From: Methylomagnum ishizawai
GTDB lineage: Bacteria > Pseudomonadota > Gammaproteobacteria > Methylococcales > Methylomonadaceae
Length of the DNA stretch: 62,694 nt
Assembly: GCA_945861705.1 (NCBI GenBank)
Contig: CAMAVM010000016.1
Location: 1 to 62,694, forward strand
Direction of reading: 5' to 3'
Both the position numbers and the translations under genes were made by a program. Positions 1 to 7,951 of this stretch are shown here, piece after piece. The notes under the pieces were generated by a model, which saw nothing but the letters and a program-made list of their open reading frames with translations, had not been told where the DNA came from and searched no databases. Each line of letters opens with the position of its first letter. Positions within the stretch are counted from its first letter, which is position 1.

Positions 1-45
1 AATCTGGTATCTTTGTATCTGGGTTAGCTGTTTATAACCTTTCAT
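1..45 (-). CDS. IS30-family transposase, N-terminal fragment
   Basis: Only 15 codons are present, reading MKGYKQLTQIQRYQI from base 45 to the left edge. The pattern of an aromatic residue, QLT, a short gap and QRYQI is typical of the start of the helix-turn-helix of IS30-type transposases, which cut and join the element's ends. The catalytic DDE domain lies outside the window. The protein is identical to the fragment at 62649-62694. Confidence 0.75.
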   Translation of the reverse strand, partial: MKGYKQLTQIQRYQI

Positions 46-146
46 AAGCTTCCTCATCTTTGGTCGGATTGAAAAAGCCTTGAACTATATCAGCTAACCT
101 CTTTCAATCACGTTAAAATGAATTGCACTTATGAGTTGAATCTAAG
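1..146 (-). mobile_element. IS30-family insertion sequence, 5' end only (left contig edge)
   Basis: This stretch is the exact reverse complement of 62548-62693 at the other end of the window. It holds the first codons of a transposase that reads off the left edge, plus about 100 bp between its start codon and the element's end. The element stops at about base 146, because an aquaporin reading frame resumes at 147. Finding the same sequence at both ends in opposite orientation is what is expected when an assembly breaks in a multicopy insertion sequence. The family is assigned from the transposase N-terminus only. The other end of the element and its target duplication are not in the window. 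Confidence 0.85.
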
Positions 147-332
147 ATCCATTTAATCAGCATACCCGTAACCAACACCTCAGTGAATCCAGCAAGAAGT
201 CTGGGCGTGGCACTTTATGTGGGTGACTGGGCGATGGCACAACTCTGGTTGTTCTGGGTTGCGCCTATCATTGGTGCTTTGCTGGGTGCGGCGGTTTATC
301 GTTATCTGGGGTGTCCCTGCGAAGAAAAGTAG
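147..332 (+). pseudogene. aqpZ: Aquaporin Z, C-terminal fragment cut by the IS30 element
   Basis: An open frame of 61 codons starts exactly at the insertion-sequence border and ends at a TAG. It encodes the last part of a bacterial aquaporin. The second pore motif is present as NPARS, preceded by [12 protein letters not shown] and followed by the last membrane helix ([17 protein letters not shown]). A full AqpZ has about 230 residues, so roughly three quarters are missing, including the first NPA motif. The remnant has no start codon and cannot make a water channel. The rest of the gene may survive beyond the insertion sequence outside the window. Either way the gene is disrupted. Confidence 0.9.
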
Positions 333-654
333 ACAAATTCTGATTTACACAATTTACCGATACGGTAGTTAATTTCTGTGAATTGTGTGATTGACAATAT
401 CGTTATTATTGCGAATGCCCCATTCATGGTTTCCACGCTTCAGCGTCACTGCCATTAAGTTAAGCCGTCATACCGGCATGGATTGCCGGTATCCAGCCCA
501 CAGGGATGTGAACAACGTAAGCCATCCTTGGCTTCTGGGTTCCGGCAATCCATGCCGGAACGACGATTTTTTCTTTAACTTAACGGTATTGGGCTTGAAA
601 CCCCGTCCTCGACGTTTTTAAGAAGCTGTTTGGTTAAACAATTATTGAAAGAAT
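333..654. other. Intergenic region with an inverted repeat; no gene seen
   Basis: These 322 bases separate the aqpZ remnant from the restriction-modification gene. They contain the repeat module TCACTGCCATTAAGTTAAG at 446-464, which recurs at 3625-3643, and the inverted repeat described at 455-583. The only plus-strand open frame runs across the inverted repeat and has no family resemblance, so I do not call it a gene. Confidence 0.7.
455..583. repeat. MITE-like inverted repeat with nested arms
   Basis: The outer arms are TTAAGTTAA at 455-463 and TTAACTTAA at 575-583. The inner arms are a perfect 17-bp inverted pair, CCGGCATGGATTGCCGG at 473-489 and its complement at 542-558. About 50 bp lie between the inner arms. 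The arrangement resembles a small non-autonomous element or an intergenic hairpin repeat. I see no clear target-site duplication around it. The left outer arm is part of the module shared with the repeat at 3607. Confidence 0.65.
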
Positions 655-3507
655 ATGACCGCAACCCTTGACCTAAACTCAATTCGTCAACGCGCCAGTA
701 AGTTCGCCAAAGACTTTGAGGGCGTAACCTCAGAAAAACGGCGCGACCAGGACTTCATGCGCGAATTTTGCGGGATATTCGGCATCAGCCCAAACCGGAT
801 TGATTGGCAATATCAGGTTAAGGAAAACAACAAAAGCCAAGCCAAATGGATAGATGGTTTGTTGCGAGGTTTCTTGCTGATTGAAATGAAATCTGCCGGA
901 AAAGATCTTGACGAGGCTTACCGCCAAGCTAGCCGTTATGTCAGCTTTCTTCCCGACAAAGACCTGCCGGACTATATCCTGGTCAGCGACTTTACCAACC
1001 TGCACCTGTATGACCGCAAAACGGGCGTGCCGCGCCTTGAAATCAAGCTCGCCGACTTGCCGCAACACCTGGGGCCGTTCCTGTTTCTTGCAGGCTATGA
1101 AACCATCGCCCTTGAACAACAAGCCCACATCAACAAAGAAGCCGCCGAAAAGATGGCGCAACTGCATGATGCGCTTAAAGCCACCGGCTACACCGGCAAA
1201 GATTTGGAGACTTACCTGGTGCGTTTGCTGTTCTGCCTGTTTGCCGAAGACACGGGCTTGTTCAATGAGAACGGCCTGTTCCTCGACTACCTGATAAACC
1301 ATACCGAACGGGACGGCTCAGACCTGCATGGCGAATTGACCGCGCTGTTTGATACGCTCAACAAGCCCGATGACAGCTACCTGAAAGCACACCCCGATTA
1401 TAAGGGGCAAAAGCGGTTGGCAAGCCTGCCAGAACAGCGCAGCCGTTTTCCTTATATCAACGGTGCATTGTTTGATGGCGGCCTTGCCCATTGCGAATTC
1501 GACGAAGCCGCCCGTAATACGCTGATCGAATGCGCCAAACTGGACTGGAGCGACATTAGCCCCGCGATTTTCGGCTCGTTATTTCAGGCAATCATGCACT
1601 TTGATGATGAAGCCGCCACCGCCAAAACCAAAAAACGCCGCGAACTGGGCGCACATTACACCAGCGAAGAAAATATCCTGAAAGTCATCAACCCGCTGTT
1701 TATGGACGGCTTACGCACAGAACTTGCCAAATGTGGCAAGAACGACCATAAACTGAACGCCTTTCACGACCGGCTTGCTGGCCTTAACTTTTTTGACCCC
1801 GCCTGTGGTTGCGGCAATTTCCTAGTGATTGCCTACCGAGAATTGCGCTTGCTGGAATTGGAAGTCATCAAAAAAATCTGGGGCAAACGGCTCACCGCCC
1901 AAATCGACATCGACACCCTGATACGCTGCAACGTCCATCAATTCCACGGTATCGAAATAGACCCCAGCGCAGTGCAAATCGCCACGGCCGCGCTCTGGCT
2001 CACTGACCACCAAATGAACCTGAAAGTGCAAAGCCTTGGGCTTTACTACCACCGCATCCCGCTCACAAAAAAAGCCAACATCGTTTGCGCCAATGCCTTA
2101 AGGATTAACTGGGTAGACGTGATAGCGCCGTAACAATGCAGTTACATCATGGGCAATCCGCCGTTTGTCGGCAGTACTTTCCAAACTAAAGAACAAAAAG
2201 CCGATTGCACCATAGTATTTAAAGGCATGGACGGTGCGGGAGTATTGGATTTAGTTGCCGCTTGGCATGTTAAGGCGGCGCGTTATATCCAAGCTAATAC
2301 GGCTATTCCGGTGGCGTTTGTGTCCACCAACAGCCTGACCCAAGGCGGACAAGTCGCCTTATTGTGGACAGAATTATTAAAGCTCAACATCAAACTGCAT
2401 TTTGCCCACCGCACCTTCCAATGGAGCAACGAAGGCAAAGGCATCGCCGCCGTCCATTGCGTCATCATGGGTTTCATCTGCGCTAGAGGCGAAAAATTTT
2501 TCGCCTCTACACCGCACCGATTGTTTGATTACGGCGACAACATCAAAGGCCTGCCGACCGAAATCACCGCCAAGCAGATCAATCCGTATCTGGTCGATGC
2601 TGATACCGTGCTAATTGATAAGCGCACTAAGCCTTTAAACCCTAACGTGCCAGAAATGGTTTATGGCAGCAAACCCACCGATGGTGGAAATTTACTGTTA
2701 TCGCAAGCAGAAGCTGACAATATTCGTCAAAACGACCCAATCGCCGCCAAATATATACGCTTGTTTATAGGTGCAGAAGAATTTATTAAAAACATACCTC
2801 GTTATTGCTTGTGGCTAAAAGACAGTACATCAGAAGACCGTATTAAGTCACCAGAAATTAAACGCCGCATGGCAGCCGTTGTAAAAATGCGTTCTGCAAG
2901 TACCGATAAGGAAACCTTAAAAGATGCCGGTACGCCTTATTTGTTCCAAAAAATACGCCAAACTGACCAGCCATACTTATTGATTCCAAGTGTTTCTTCA
3001 GAACAACGCAACTTTATTCCCATCGGTTATTTCCCTGCGTCGGTTATTGCCAGTAACGCTTGTTTTATGCTCCCCAACGCCAGCCTGTACTATTTCGGCA
3101 TACTCTGCTCCACCTTTCACAATGCCTGGATGCGGACAGTTTGCGGTCGGCTTAAAAGCGATTATCGCTACTCCAACACCATCGTCTACAACAACTTCCC
3201 CTTCCCGCAAGCCGTCAAACCCGACCACCAACAAAAAATCGAAACTGCCGCACTAGCCATACTGGATGCCCGTACCGCCGAAGAAACCCGCTGTGCCGAC
3301 CAAGGTCAACGCTGTTCCTTAGCCCAACTGTACGCACCCAATAACATGCCCGAAACCTTACGCAAAGCCCACAACCAACTGGATAAGGCCGTTGATGCCG
3401 CCTACGGGTACAAGCCTAGCAAAGTCGAAGGGAGCAAAAAAGACGATGCCGCACGGGTGGCGTTTTTGTTCAAAATATACCAATCCATTGCCACGGGCTT
3501 ACCGTGA
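655..3507 (+). pseudogene. MmeI-like type IIG restriction-modification enzyme, interrupted by an in-frame stop
   Basis: One continuous frame of 951 codons is broken only by a TAA at 2131-2133. Upstream are 492 residues. Downstream an ATG at 2149 opens 452 residues more. The nuclease signature D-X9-EXK of the MmeI family is visible as D67, E77 and K79. The methyltransferase motif I is FDPACGCGN at about 380-388, and motif IV, NPPF, lies just after the stop at about 500-503. Enzymes of this family cut and methylate DNA with a single chain of about 900-950 residues: nuclease, helical spacer, N6-adenine methyltransferase and target-recognition domain. The stop separates motif I from motif IV, so neither half should methylate alone. 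The stop codon differs by one base from GAA. Readthrough, or assembly of the two halves, is possible but less likely than recent inactivation. The gene is solitary, flanked by repeats, and looks richer in GC than the dcw genes. Confidence 0.85.
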
Positions 3508-3573
3508 GCGGCCAAGATGACGCTTAGAAGCTGCTTGGAAAAAACGGCAACTGGAAAATGGTTCTAGGGGAAT

Positions 3574-3589
3574 AAAAAACATGTTTTTT
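3574..3589. repeat. Solitary copy of the palindrome AAAAAACATGTTTTTT
   Basis: The perfect 16-bp palindrome is followed by more T residues and TACTCC, and preceded by GGGGAAT. It resembles a degenerate copy of the first hairpin of the repeat at 3607, 39330 and 41526. It could act as a terminator for the upstream gene, because the stem is followed by a T run. Confidence 0.6.
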
Positions 3590-3606
3590 TTACTCCATTT
3601 GTTTAC

Positions 3607-3780
3607 CGTTCCCACGCTCCGGCATCACTGCCATTAAGTTAAGGGATACGGAGTCAAAAAACATGTTTTTTGACCTCCTTATAAACAGCAAATGCCGACG
3701 CGCAAACCTAGGTTTGCACTCCAAGTTAACGATGTCTCAACGCTTACCTTAATGGCAGTGACGCTCCGGCATGGGAACGA
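3607..3780. repeat. Dispersed palindromic repeat, copy 1 (longest)
   Basis: The unit has three parts. First is a left arm with TCACTGCCATTAAGTTAAG (3625-3643). Next is a core with two palindromes, AAAAAACATGTTTTTT at 3656-3671 and GCAAACCTAGGTTTGC at 3702-3717. Last is a right arm, CTTAATGGCAGTGA at 3748-3761, which is the inverse of the left arm. The outermost sequences CGTTCCCACG and CATGGGAACG are also roughly inverted. The core recurs at about 90 percent identity by eye at 39330-39456, and in part at 41526-41612. The structure suggests a non-autonomous mobile element; I see no coding capacity. Confidence 0.75.
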
Positions 3781-3810
3781 TGTAACTTCCGAGTGACTGG
3801 GCAACATGCC

Positions 3811-4716
3811 TCATTGCAGATTGTGCATATCAATCTCAGCAAAATAACGAATTAAAAAATCCACAAATGTCGTCAATTTCGCTGGCATAAATCGCCGTTG
3901 CAAGTAAGTGGCATAAATTGCCAATGTTGGAATGCGGTAATCCTGCAATATTTCCACCAATTGGCCTTGGGCGAGATAGGTTGCGACGGATAGTTCCGGC
4001 GCTTGCGTAATGCCCATGCCCAAAGCCGCCGCTTGACATAATGCCCTGCCGTTATTTGAGGCGAAACGCCAGGTTGTCCTGACTTTGACTTCTTCGCTAC
4101 CGACCATAAAAATCCAGTAATCCTTGTGCGGCGTGTCGGTGTTGTAAAGGCAATGGTGAAACTTTAACTCCTCAATGGTTTTGGGTTCGCCGTATTGCCG
4201 GATATAAGCGGGTGAAGCATAGGTGCACAGCCGGGTTTCGGCAATTTTCCTGGCAACCACGCTCAAATCAAGGCTGTCGGTCACCAAGATAGAAAGGTCA
4301 ATACTGCCTTCACTTAAATTTACCTGGCTGTTATGCAAGGTCATCATGATTTTGACTTCAGGATATACCTGTTGATAAGCGTCGATGGCCGGAACCATGT
4401 ACAGGCCACCAAAATCAATCGAGGCGCTGATTCGTAGCGTACCTTTGACGTTCCGTCCTAGCTGGGAAGTGGATTCGTCGAGTTCAGAAAAATCATCAAG
4501 AAGCTGTTTACTGCGGTGATAATAAACCTCCCCGGCCTCAGTCAGGCTGATTTTACGGGTAGTCCGGTTTAACAGCGCAACCCCCAGGGATTCTTCCAAT
4601 TGCGCGATATACTTGCTGATCATCATCGCGGACAAATCCATTTCCCTGGCGACCGCCGCGAAAGTGCCCAGTTCGACAATGCGGCAGAACACCTGCATAT
4701 TGTTCAGTTTATCCAT
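3811..4716 (-). CDS. LysR-family transcriptional regulator
   Basis: The product is 301 residues, the usual LysR length. The N-terminal winged helix-turn-helix spans about residues 1-60 (NNMQVFCRIVELGTFAAVA, then LEESLGVALLNRTTRKISLT). The remainder is a periplasmic-binding-protein-like effector domain. The gene is divergent from the beta-carbonic anhydrase at 4887, and a 21-bp inverted repeat lies 13 bp upstream of its start. The usual LysR arrangement would make it an autorepressor and a candidate regulator of the carbonic anhydrase. The effector cannot be read from the sequence. No LysR subfamily name is assigned. Confidence 0.9.
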   Translation of the reverse strand: MDKLNNMQVFCRIVELGTFAAVAREMDLSAMMISKYIAQLEESLGVALLNRTTRKISLTEAGEVYYHRSKQLLDDFSELDESTSQLGRNVKGTLRISASIDFGGLYMVPAIDAYQQVYPEVKIMMTLHNSQVNLSEGSIDLSILVTDSLDLSVVARKIAETRLCTYASPAYIRQYGEPKTIEELKFHHCLYNTDTPHKDYWIFMVGSEEVKVRTTWRFASNNGRALCQAAALGMGITQAPELSVATYLAQGQLVEILQDYRIPTLAIYATYLQRRFMPAKLTTFVDFLIRYFAEIDMHNLQ

Positions 4717-4728
4717 ACTATAAACTTA

Positions 4729-4749
4729 AAATTTATATTTTATAAATTT
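4729..4749. promoter_or_regulatory. Candidate LysR operator
   Basis: This is a perfect inverted repeat with 9-bp arms, AAATTTATA-TTT-TATAAATTT, just upstream of the LysR start codon and inside the divergent intergenic region. LysR proteins usually bind AT-rich dyads of the T-N11-A type. The region is strongly AT-rich, so chance contributes, and the assignment rests on position and symmetry only. Confidence 0.45.
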
Positions 4750-4807
4750 AATCGGCTATTCAAAACTCTGGTTTATGAGTATACACTCTGCACCGGAGAT
4801 AGTTAAT

Positions 4808-4857
4808 GCCGCTTGGTTTTTCTCATGTGATATGGCAGAATCAAGCGGCTTTTTATT
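4808..4857 (+). terminator. Terminator-like hairpin in the leader of the carbonic anhydrase gene
   Basis: An 11-bp stem is formed by GCCGCTTGGTT (4808-4818) and AATCAAGCGGC (4839-4849), with one G-U pair, and is followed directly by TTTTTATT. It lies 29 bp before the start codon of the carbonic anhydrase and downstream of the LysR promoter region. Since no plus-strand gene ends just upstream, it could be an attenuator of the carbonic anhydrase message. It could also be a stop for transcripts coming from elsewhere. Confidence 0.55.
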
Positions 4858-4886
4858 GCCCATAAATAATAATAACGGAGTGAGAT

Positions 4887-5468
4887 ATGAGTAACATTCT
4901 TAATGAAGTGCTGTCAGCAAACAGAGACTATGTAAATAATTTTGGCGATAAAGGCTCGTTAGCCCTGCCCCCAGCCAGAAGTTTTGCTATTTTGACCTGC
5001 ATGGATGCCCGTTTGGATCCCGCCAAATATGCCGGATTGTCAGAAGGTGATGCCCATGTCATCCGCAATGCCGGTGGTCGTGCCAGTGACGATGCGATTC
5101 GTTCATTGGTAATATCATACAAACTACTCGGAACCAGAGAGTGGTTTGTCATCCACCACACCAACTGCGGCATGGAATTATTCACCAACGAAATCATGGG
5201 TGATTTGCTATCCAGCAGCTTGAAAACTGCGTCCATCGACGAAAACGGCTGGCATGATTGCTGCGAAGGTTCAGGTTGTACCGAAGGCAAATACATCAAT
5301 TGGCTGACCATCAAAACCCAGGAAGAAAGTGTCACCGAAGACGTTTGCCGCATCAGATGTCACCCGCTAGTACCAGGCAACATCCCCATTTATGGCTATA
5401 TCTACGACGTGACCTCAGGACGATTGATTGAAGTCCCTGGCGCAACGCAAGCGGGTAAGTGCTGCTAA
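4887..5468 (+). CDS. Beta-class carbonic anhydrase
   Basis: The product is 193 residues and interconverts CO2 and bicarbonate at a zinc site. The ligands and dyad of the family are visible: C38 and D40-x-R42 in TCMDAR, then H91 and C94 in HTNC. An RBS-like GGAGTGAG lies about 3-10 bases before the ATG at 4887. An extra cysteine-rich stretch (CCEGSGC near residue 127) and a C-terminal CC are unusual for the short beta class. The gene stands alone, divergent from LysR, with a hairpin and T run in its leader. In a C1-metabolising cell it could supply bicarbonate for carboxylation, but that role is inferred. Confidence 0.88.
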   Translation: MSNILNEVLSANRDYVNNFGDKGSLALPPARSFAILTCMDARLDPAKYAGLSEGDAHVIRNAGGRASDDAIRSLVISYKLLGTREWFVIHHTNCGMELFTNEIMGDLLSSSLKTASIDENGWHDCCEGSGCTEGKYINWLTIKTQEESVTEDVCRIRCHPLVPGNIPIYGYIYDVTSGRLIEVPGATQAGKCC

Positions 5469-5650
5469 AGATTGTACTGATTGATTAGCGGTAAGTATCG
5501 TTAATCACCGCACAATAGCAAAGTATCGAATCCCCCTATTATAAAGTTCTGGGCAGGGGGGTTCGGTTAAGGTTATGGCGTTATGTCCTATAAAATAAAC
5601 GCATCGCTAATCAACAGCCACTAAATGCTTGCTTTTAAGCGGTATTCTGC

Positions 5651-6232
5651 TTAAAGCTTTATTTCCGCCAGTTGCTTTACCTGAGTATACCTAAAACAAT
5701 CCACCGTGTGATCATTCACCATGCCTGTTGCCTGCATGTGGGCATAACAAATAATGCTGCCGACAAACTTGAAGCCGCGTTTTTTTAAATCCCGGCTTAT
5801 CAGGTCAGATAAATCAGTGGAAGCGGGGAGTTCATGGTGATGTTGCCAGCTATTTTGCAGTGGTTTACCGTCCACGAAACGCCAGATATAATCGTCAAAG
5901 CTACCGAATTCTTCCTGGACTTTGATAAAAGCCCGCGCATTTGTGATTGCTGCTGTTATTTTCAGCTTGTTCCTGATGATTTCCGAGTTCTGCAATAATT
6001 CGATGACCTTGTTTTCGTCATATTGCGCCACGGTTTCCACATCAAAATTATCAAAGGCTTTCCGGTAACCCTGACGTTTATTCAGTATGGTTGACCAGCT
6101 TAAACCTGCCTGTGCGCCTTCAAGCACCAGAAATTCAAACAGCAGGCGGTCGTTATGCACAGGTACGCCCCATTCATGGTCATGGTAATGTTCTTCATTC
6201 GCGCTATGCAGCGCCCACTTGCATTTGTTCAT
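5651..6232 (-). CDS. tag: DNA-3-methyladenine glycosylase I
   Basis: The product is 193 residues and removes 3-methyladenine from alkylated DNA, starting base-excision repair. The N-terminus MNKCKW is used as the start. The longer frame adds seven residues without family support. The zinc-binding residues of Tag are present: C4, H17 and the C-terminal HTVDC (H and C three apart). The catalytic glutamate sits in LEGAQAGLSW as E38. Length and motifs match the enterobacterial enzyme. It converges on the carbonic anhydrase gene and has no operon partner. Confidence 0.95.
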   Translation of the reverse strand: MNKCKWALHSANEEHYHDHEWGVPVHNDRLLFEFLVLEGAQAGLSWSTILNKRQGYRKAFDNFDVETVAQYDENKVIELLQNSEIIRNKLKITAAITNARAFIKVQEEFGSFDDYIWRFVDGKPLQNSWQHHHELPASTDLSDLISRDLKKRGFKFVGSIICYAHMQATGMVNDHTVDCFRYTQVKQLAEIKL

Positions 6233-6476
6233 AGTCTTTTCCAGTATTAGCAAGGTACGAGAGGTTATCGGATCATTTAACCTTGGTTAGATATGAATAT
6301 ACTATATTTGGTCGGCGAGACGGAACACCTTACGGTTTCCATGCGTCACACGTTTGTTGATTAAAGCCTTAAAACAGTTATGCTGCGAATAGGCGTGTTA
6401 AACTTTTAGCTTGATAAATGCAATATTAAGACAAAAACGGGATTACCTTACGTAGGGCTCAACTTATTGGTTTGCT

Positions 6477-7166
6477 ATGAATTTCTCTATCATTATTCCA
6501 ACACTTGACGAGGCGCAAGTTATCGTAAATTGCCTGATGGAATTACAACCATTACGGGATTGTTGTGAAATTATTGTAGTTGATGGCGGCAGTACGGATA
6601 ATACCAAACGGCTTGCCCAGCCTTTTGCCGATAAGGTCATGTCATCAGCAAAAGGTCGTGCTATCCAGATGAATATCGGTGCTGAAAGTGCAGAAGGTGA
6701 TGTGCTGATTTTTTTACATGCCGATACTTTTTTGCCGGATGATGCCCTAAGCCAGATTACACAAGCAAGAAATAACAAGGCGAGATGGGGGCGGTTTGAT
6801 GTGCAATTGAGTGGCAAACATCCCATGTTGAATCTAGTTGCCTTGTTGATGAATTGGCGTTCTCGTATAACTGGAATTGCTACGGGCGATCAGGTTATTT
6901 TCGTCAATAAGCAATTGTTTGAATCCGTAGGGCGGTATCCGGTCATACCGTTGATGGAAGATATTGCGCTGTGCAAAAAGCTTAAGAAAATTACTCCATC
7001 GGTCTGCCTGAAAACCAAAGTGATTAGTTCGGGCAGACGCTGGGAACAGTTCGGTGTGGTTTGGACAATTTTGCTGATGTGGAGCTTACGTTTACGTTAT
7101 GCCCTAGGTGCAGAACCGCAAACCTTGGCGATTTTATACAGTAAGGGGCAGTTTTGGAAAACCTGA
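6477..7166 (+). CDS. TIGR04283-type family 2 glycosyltransferase
   Basis: The 229-residue protein has a GT-A fold start, IIPTLDEAQVI, then VVDGGSTDNT and the metal-site region FLHADTFLP. This arrangement is typical of the small family annotated as arsenosugar-biosynthesis glycosyltransferases. Its stop lies 13 bases inside the next gene, and the third gene of the operon is the usual partner family (TIGR04282). The radical-SAM protein ArsS, which would be needed for arsenosugar synthesis, is not in the window, so the true acceptor is unknown. A C-terminal hydrophobic segment (VVWTILLMWSL) may touch the membrane. Confidence 0.82.
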   Translation: MNFSIIIPTLDEAQVIVNCLMELQPLRDCCEIIVVDGGSTDNTKRLAQPFADKVMSSAKGRAIQMNIGAESAEGDVLIFLHADTFLPDDALSQITQARNNKARWGRFDVQLSGKHPMLNLVALLMNWRSRITGIATGDQVIFVNKQLFESVGRYPVIPLMEDIALCKKLKKITPSVCLKTKVISSGRRWEQFGVVWTILLMWSLRLRYALGAEPQTLAILYSKGQFWKT

Positions 7167-7951
7167 TCCGGCTGGGTGCAGCACTAGGCATTTTTGGCAT
7201 CATGGTAAGCTGGGAAGCCATAAAGCCGAGGCGTGTCCAACAGGTCAGCCGTAGGCGGCGTTGGCCTGTGAATCTGGGGTTTGCGTTGTTGAATATGGTC
7301 TTAATGCGCTTTACTATTGGTGGACTAGCATACACGAGCGCAGTCGTAGTAGCAGAACACAGTTACGGATTGTTGAATATATGGCGGCTATCATCGGGTT
7401 TCTCGATAATAATGACTTTGCTGATCCTTGATTTCGCCATTTATGGGCAACACATCCTTATGCACAAATGGCCGATATTATGGCGGCTACACAAAATACA
7501 CCATACCGACCTGGAATTTGATGCGACTACGGCGGTGCGTTTCCATCCGCTGGAAATCGTTATCTCCATGTTTTATAAGGCAATGTGTATTGTGCTTATT
7601 GGCGGCAATCCTGAAGCTATTGTTGCCTTTGAGATTATCCTTAATGGCGCGGCGACGTTTAACCACAGCAATGTCAGGATTCCAGAGAAAGTGGATAAAA
7701 TACTCCGCTGGTTGATTATCACACCGGACATGCACCGCATTCACCATTCCGCAGAACCCATTGAAACGGATAGCAATTACGGCTTTTCTATTGCCTGTTG
7801 GGACAGGCTGTGCAAAACCTATACCGCAGAGCCTAAGCAAGCCCAAACCATGATGCCCATCGGTTTAAATGCTTACCGTAAACAAGAGGAATTAGGTTTT
7901 ATGCGATGTTTGCTTATTCCTTTCAAATCAGCGGCTAATCGCCGAGGATAA
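7154..7951 (+). CDS. Sterol desaturase / fatty acid hydroxylase family protein
   Basis: The 265-residue integral membrane protein carries the histidine clusters that bind the di-iron centre in this superfamily: HILMH, HKIHH and, near the C-terminus, HRIHH. Such enzymes hydroxylate or desaturate lipids with O2. The start is a TTG at 7154, overlapping the previous gene, which gives the usual MENLIRLGA-type N-terminus. An ATG at 7202 would lose the first hydrophobic residues. It sits between two glycosyltransferases of the arsenosugar type, so the substrate could be a lipid carrying the sugar, but that is speculation. Confidence 0.85.
   Translation: MENLIRLGAALGIFGIMVSWEAIKPRRVQQVSRRRRWPVNLGFALLNMVLMRFTIGGLAYTSAVVVAEHSYGLLNIWRLSSGFSIIMTLLILDFAIYGQHILMHKWPILWRLHKIHHTDLEFDATTAVRFHPLEIVISMFYKAMCIVLIGGNPEAIVAFEIILNGAATFNHSNVRIPEKVDKILRWLIITPDMHRIHHSAEPIETDSNYGFSIACWDRLCKTYTAEPKQAQTMMPIGLNAYRKQEELGFMRCLLIPFKSAANRRG

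Larger units (their letters stand above)
3508..3810. other. Intergenic region filled by palindromic repeats
   Basis: No gene is visible in these 303 bases between the restriction-modification gene and the convergent LysR gene. Most of the space is taken by the small palindrome at 3574 and the composite repeat at 3607-3780. Confidence 0.75.

Noticed and set aside
391..621. 76-residue open frame upstream of the restriction gene
   Set aside because: It runs through the inverted repeat at 455-583 and shows no family pattern or RBS.
730..1302. Long minus-strand frame inside the restriction gene
   Set aside because: It is a mirror of the coding frame with no recognisable family, typical of high-GC antisense shadows.
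2149..3507. The second half of the restriction-modification gene as an independent methyltransferase
   Set aside because: It is in the same frame, starts at motif IV and lacks the SAM-binding motif I, so it is the rest of a broken gene rather than a separate one.
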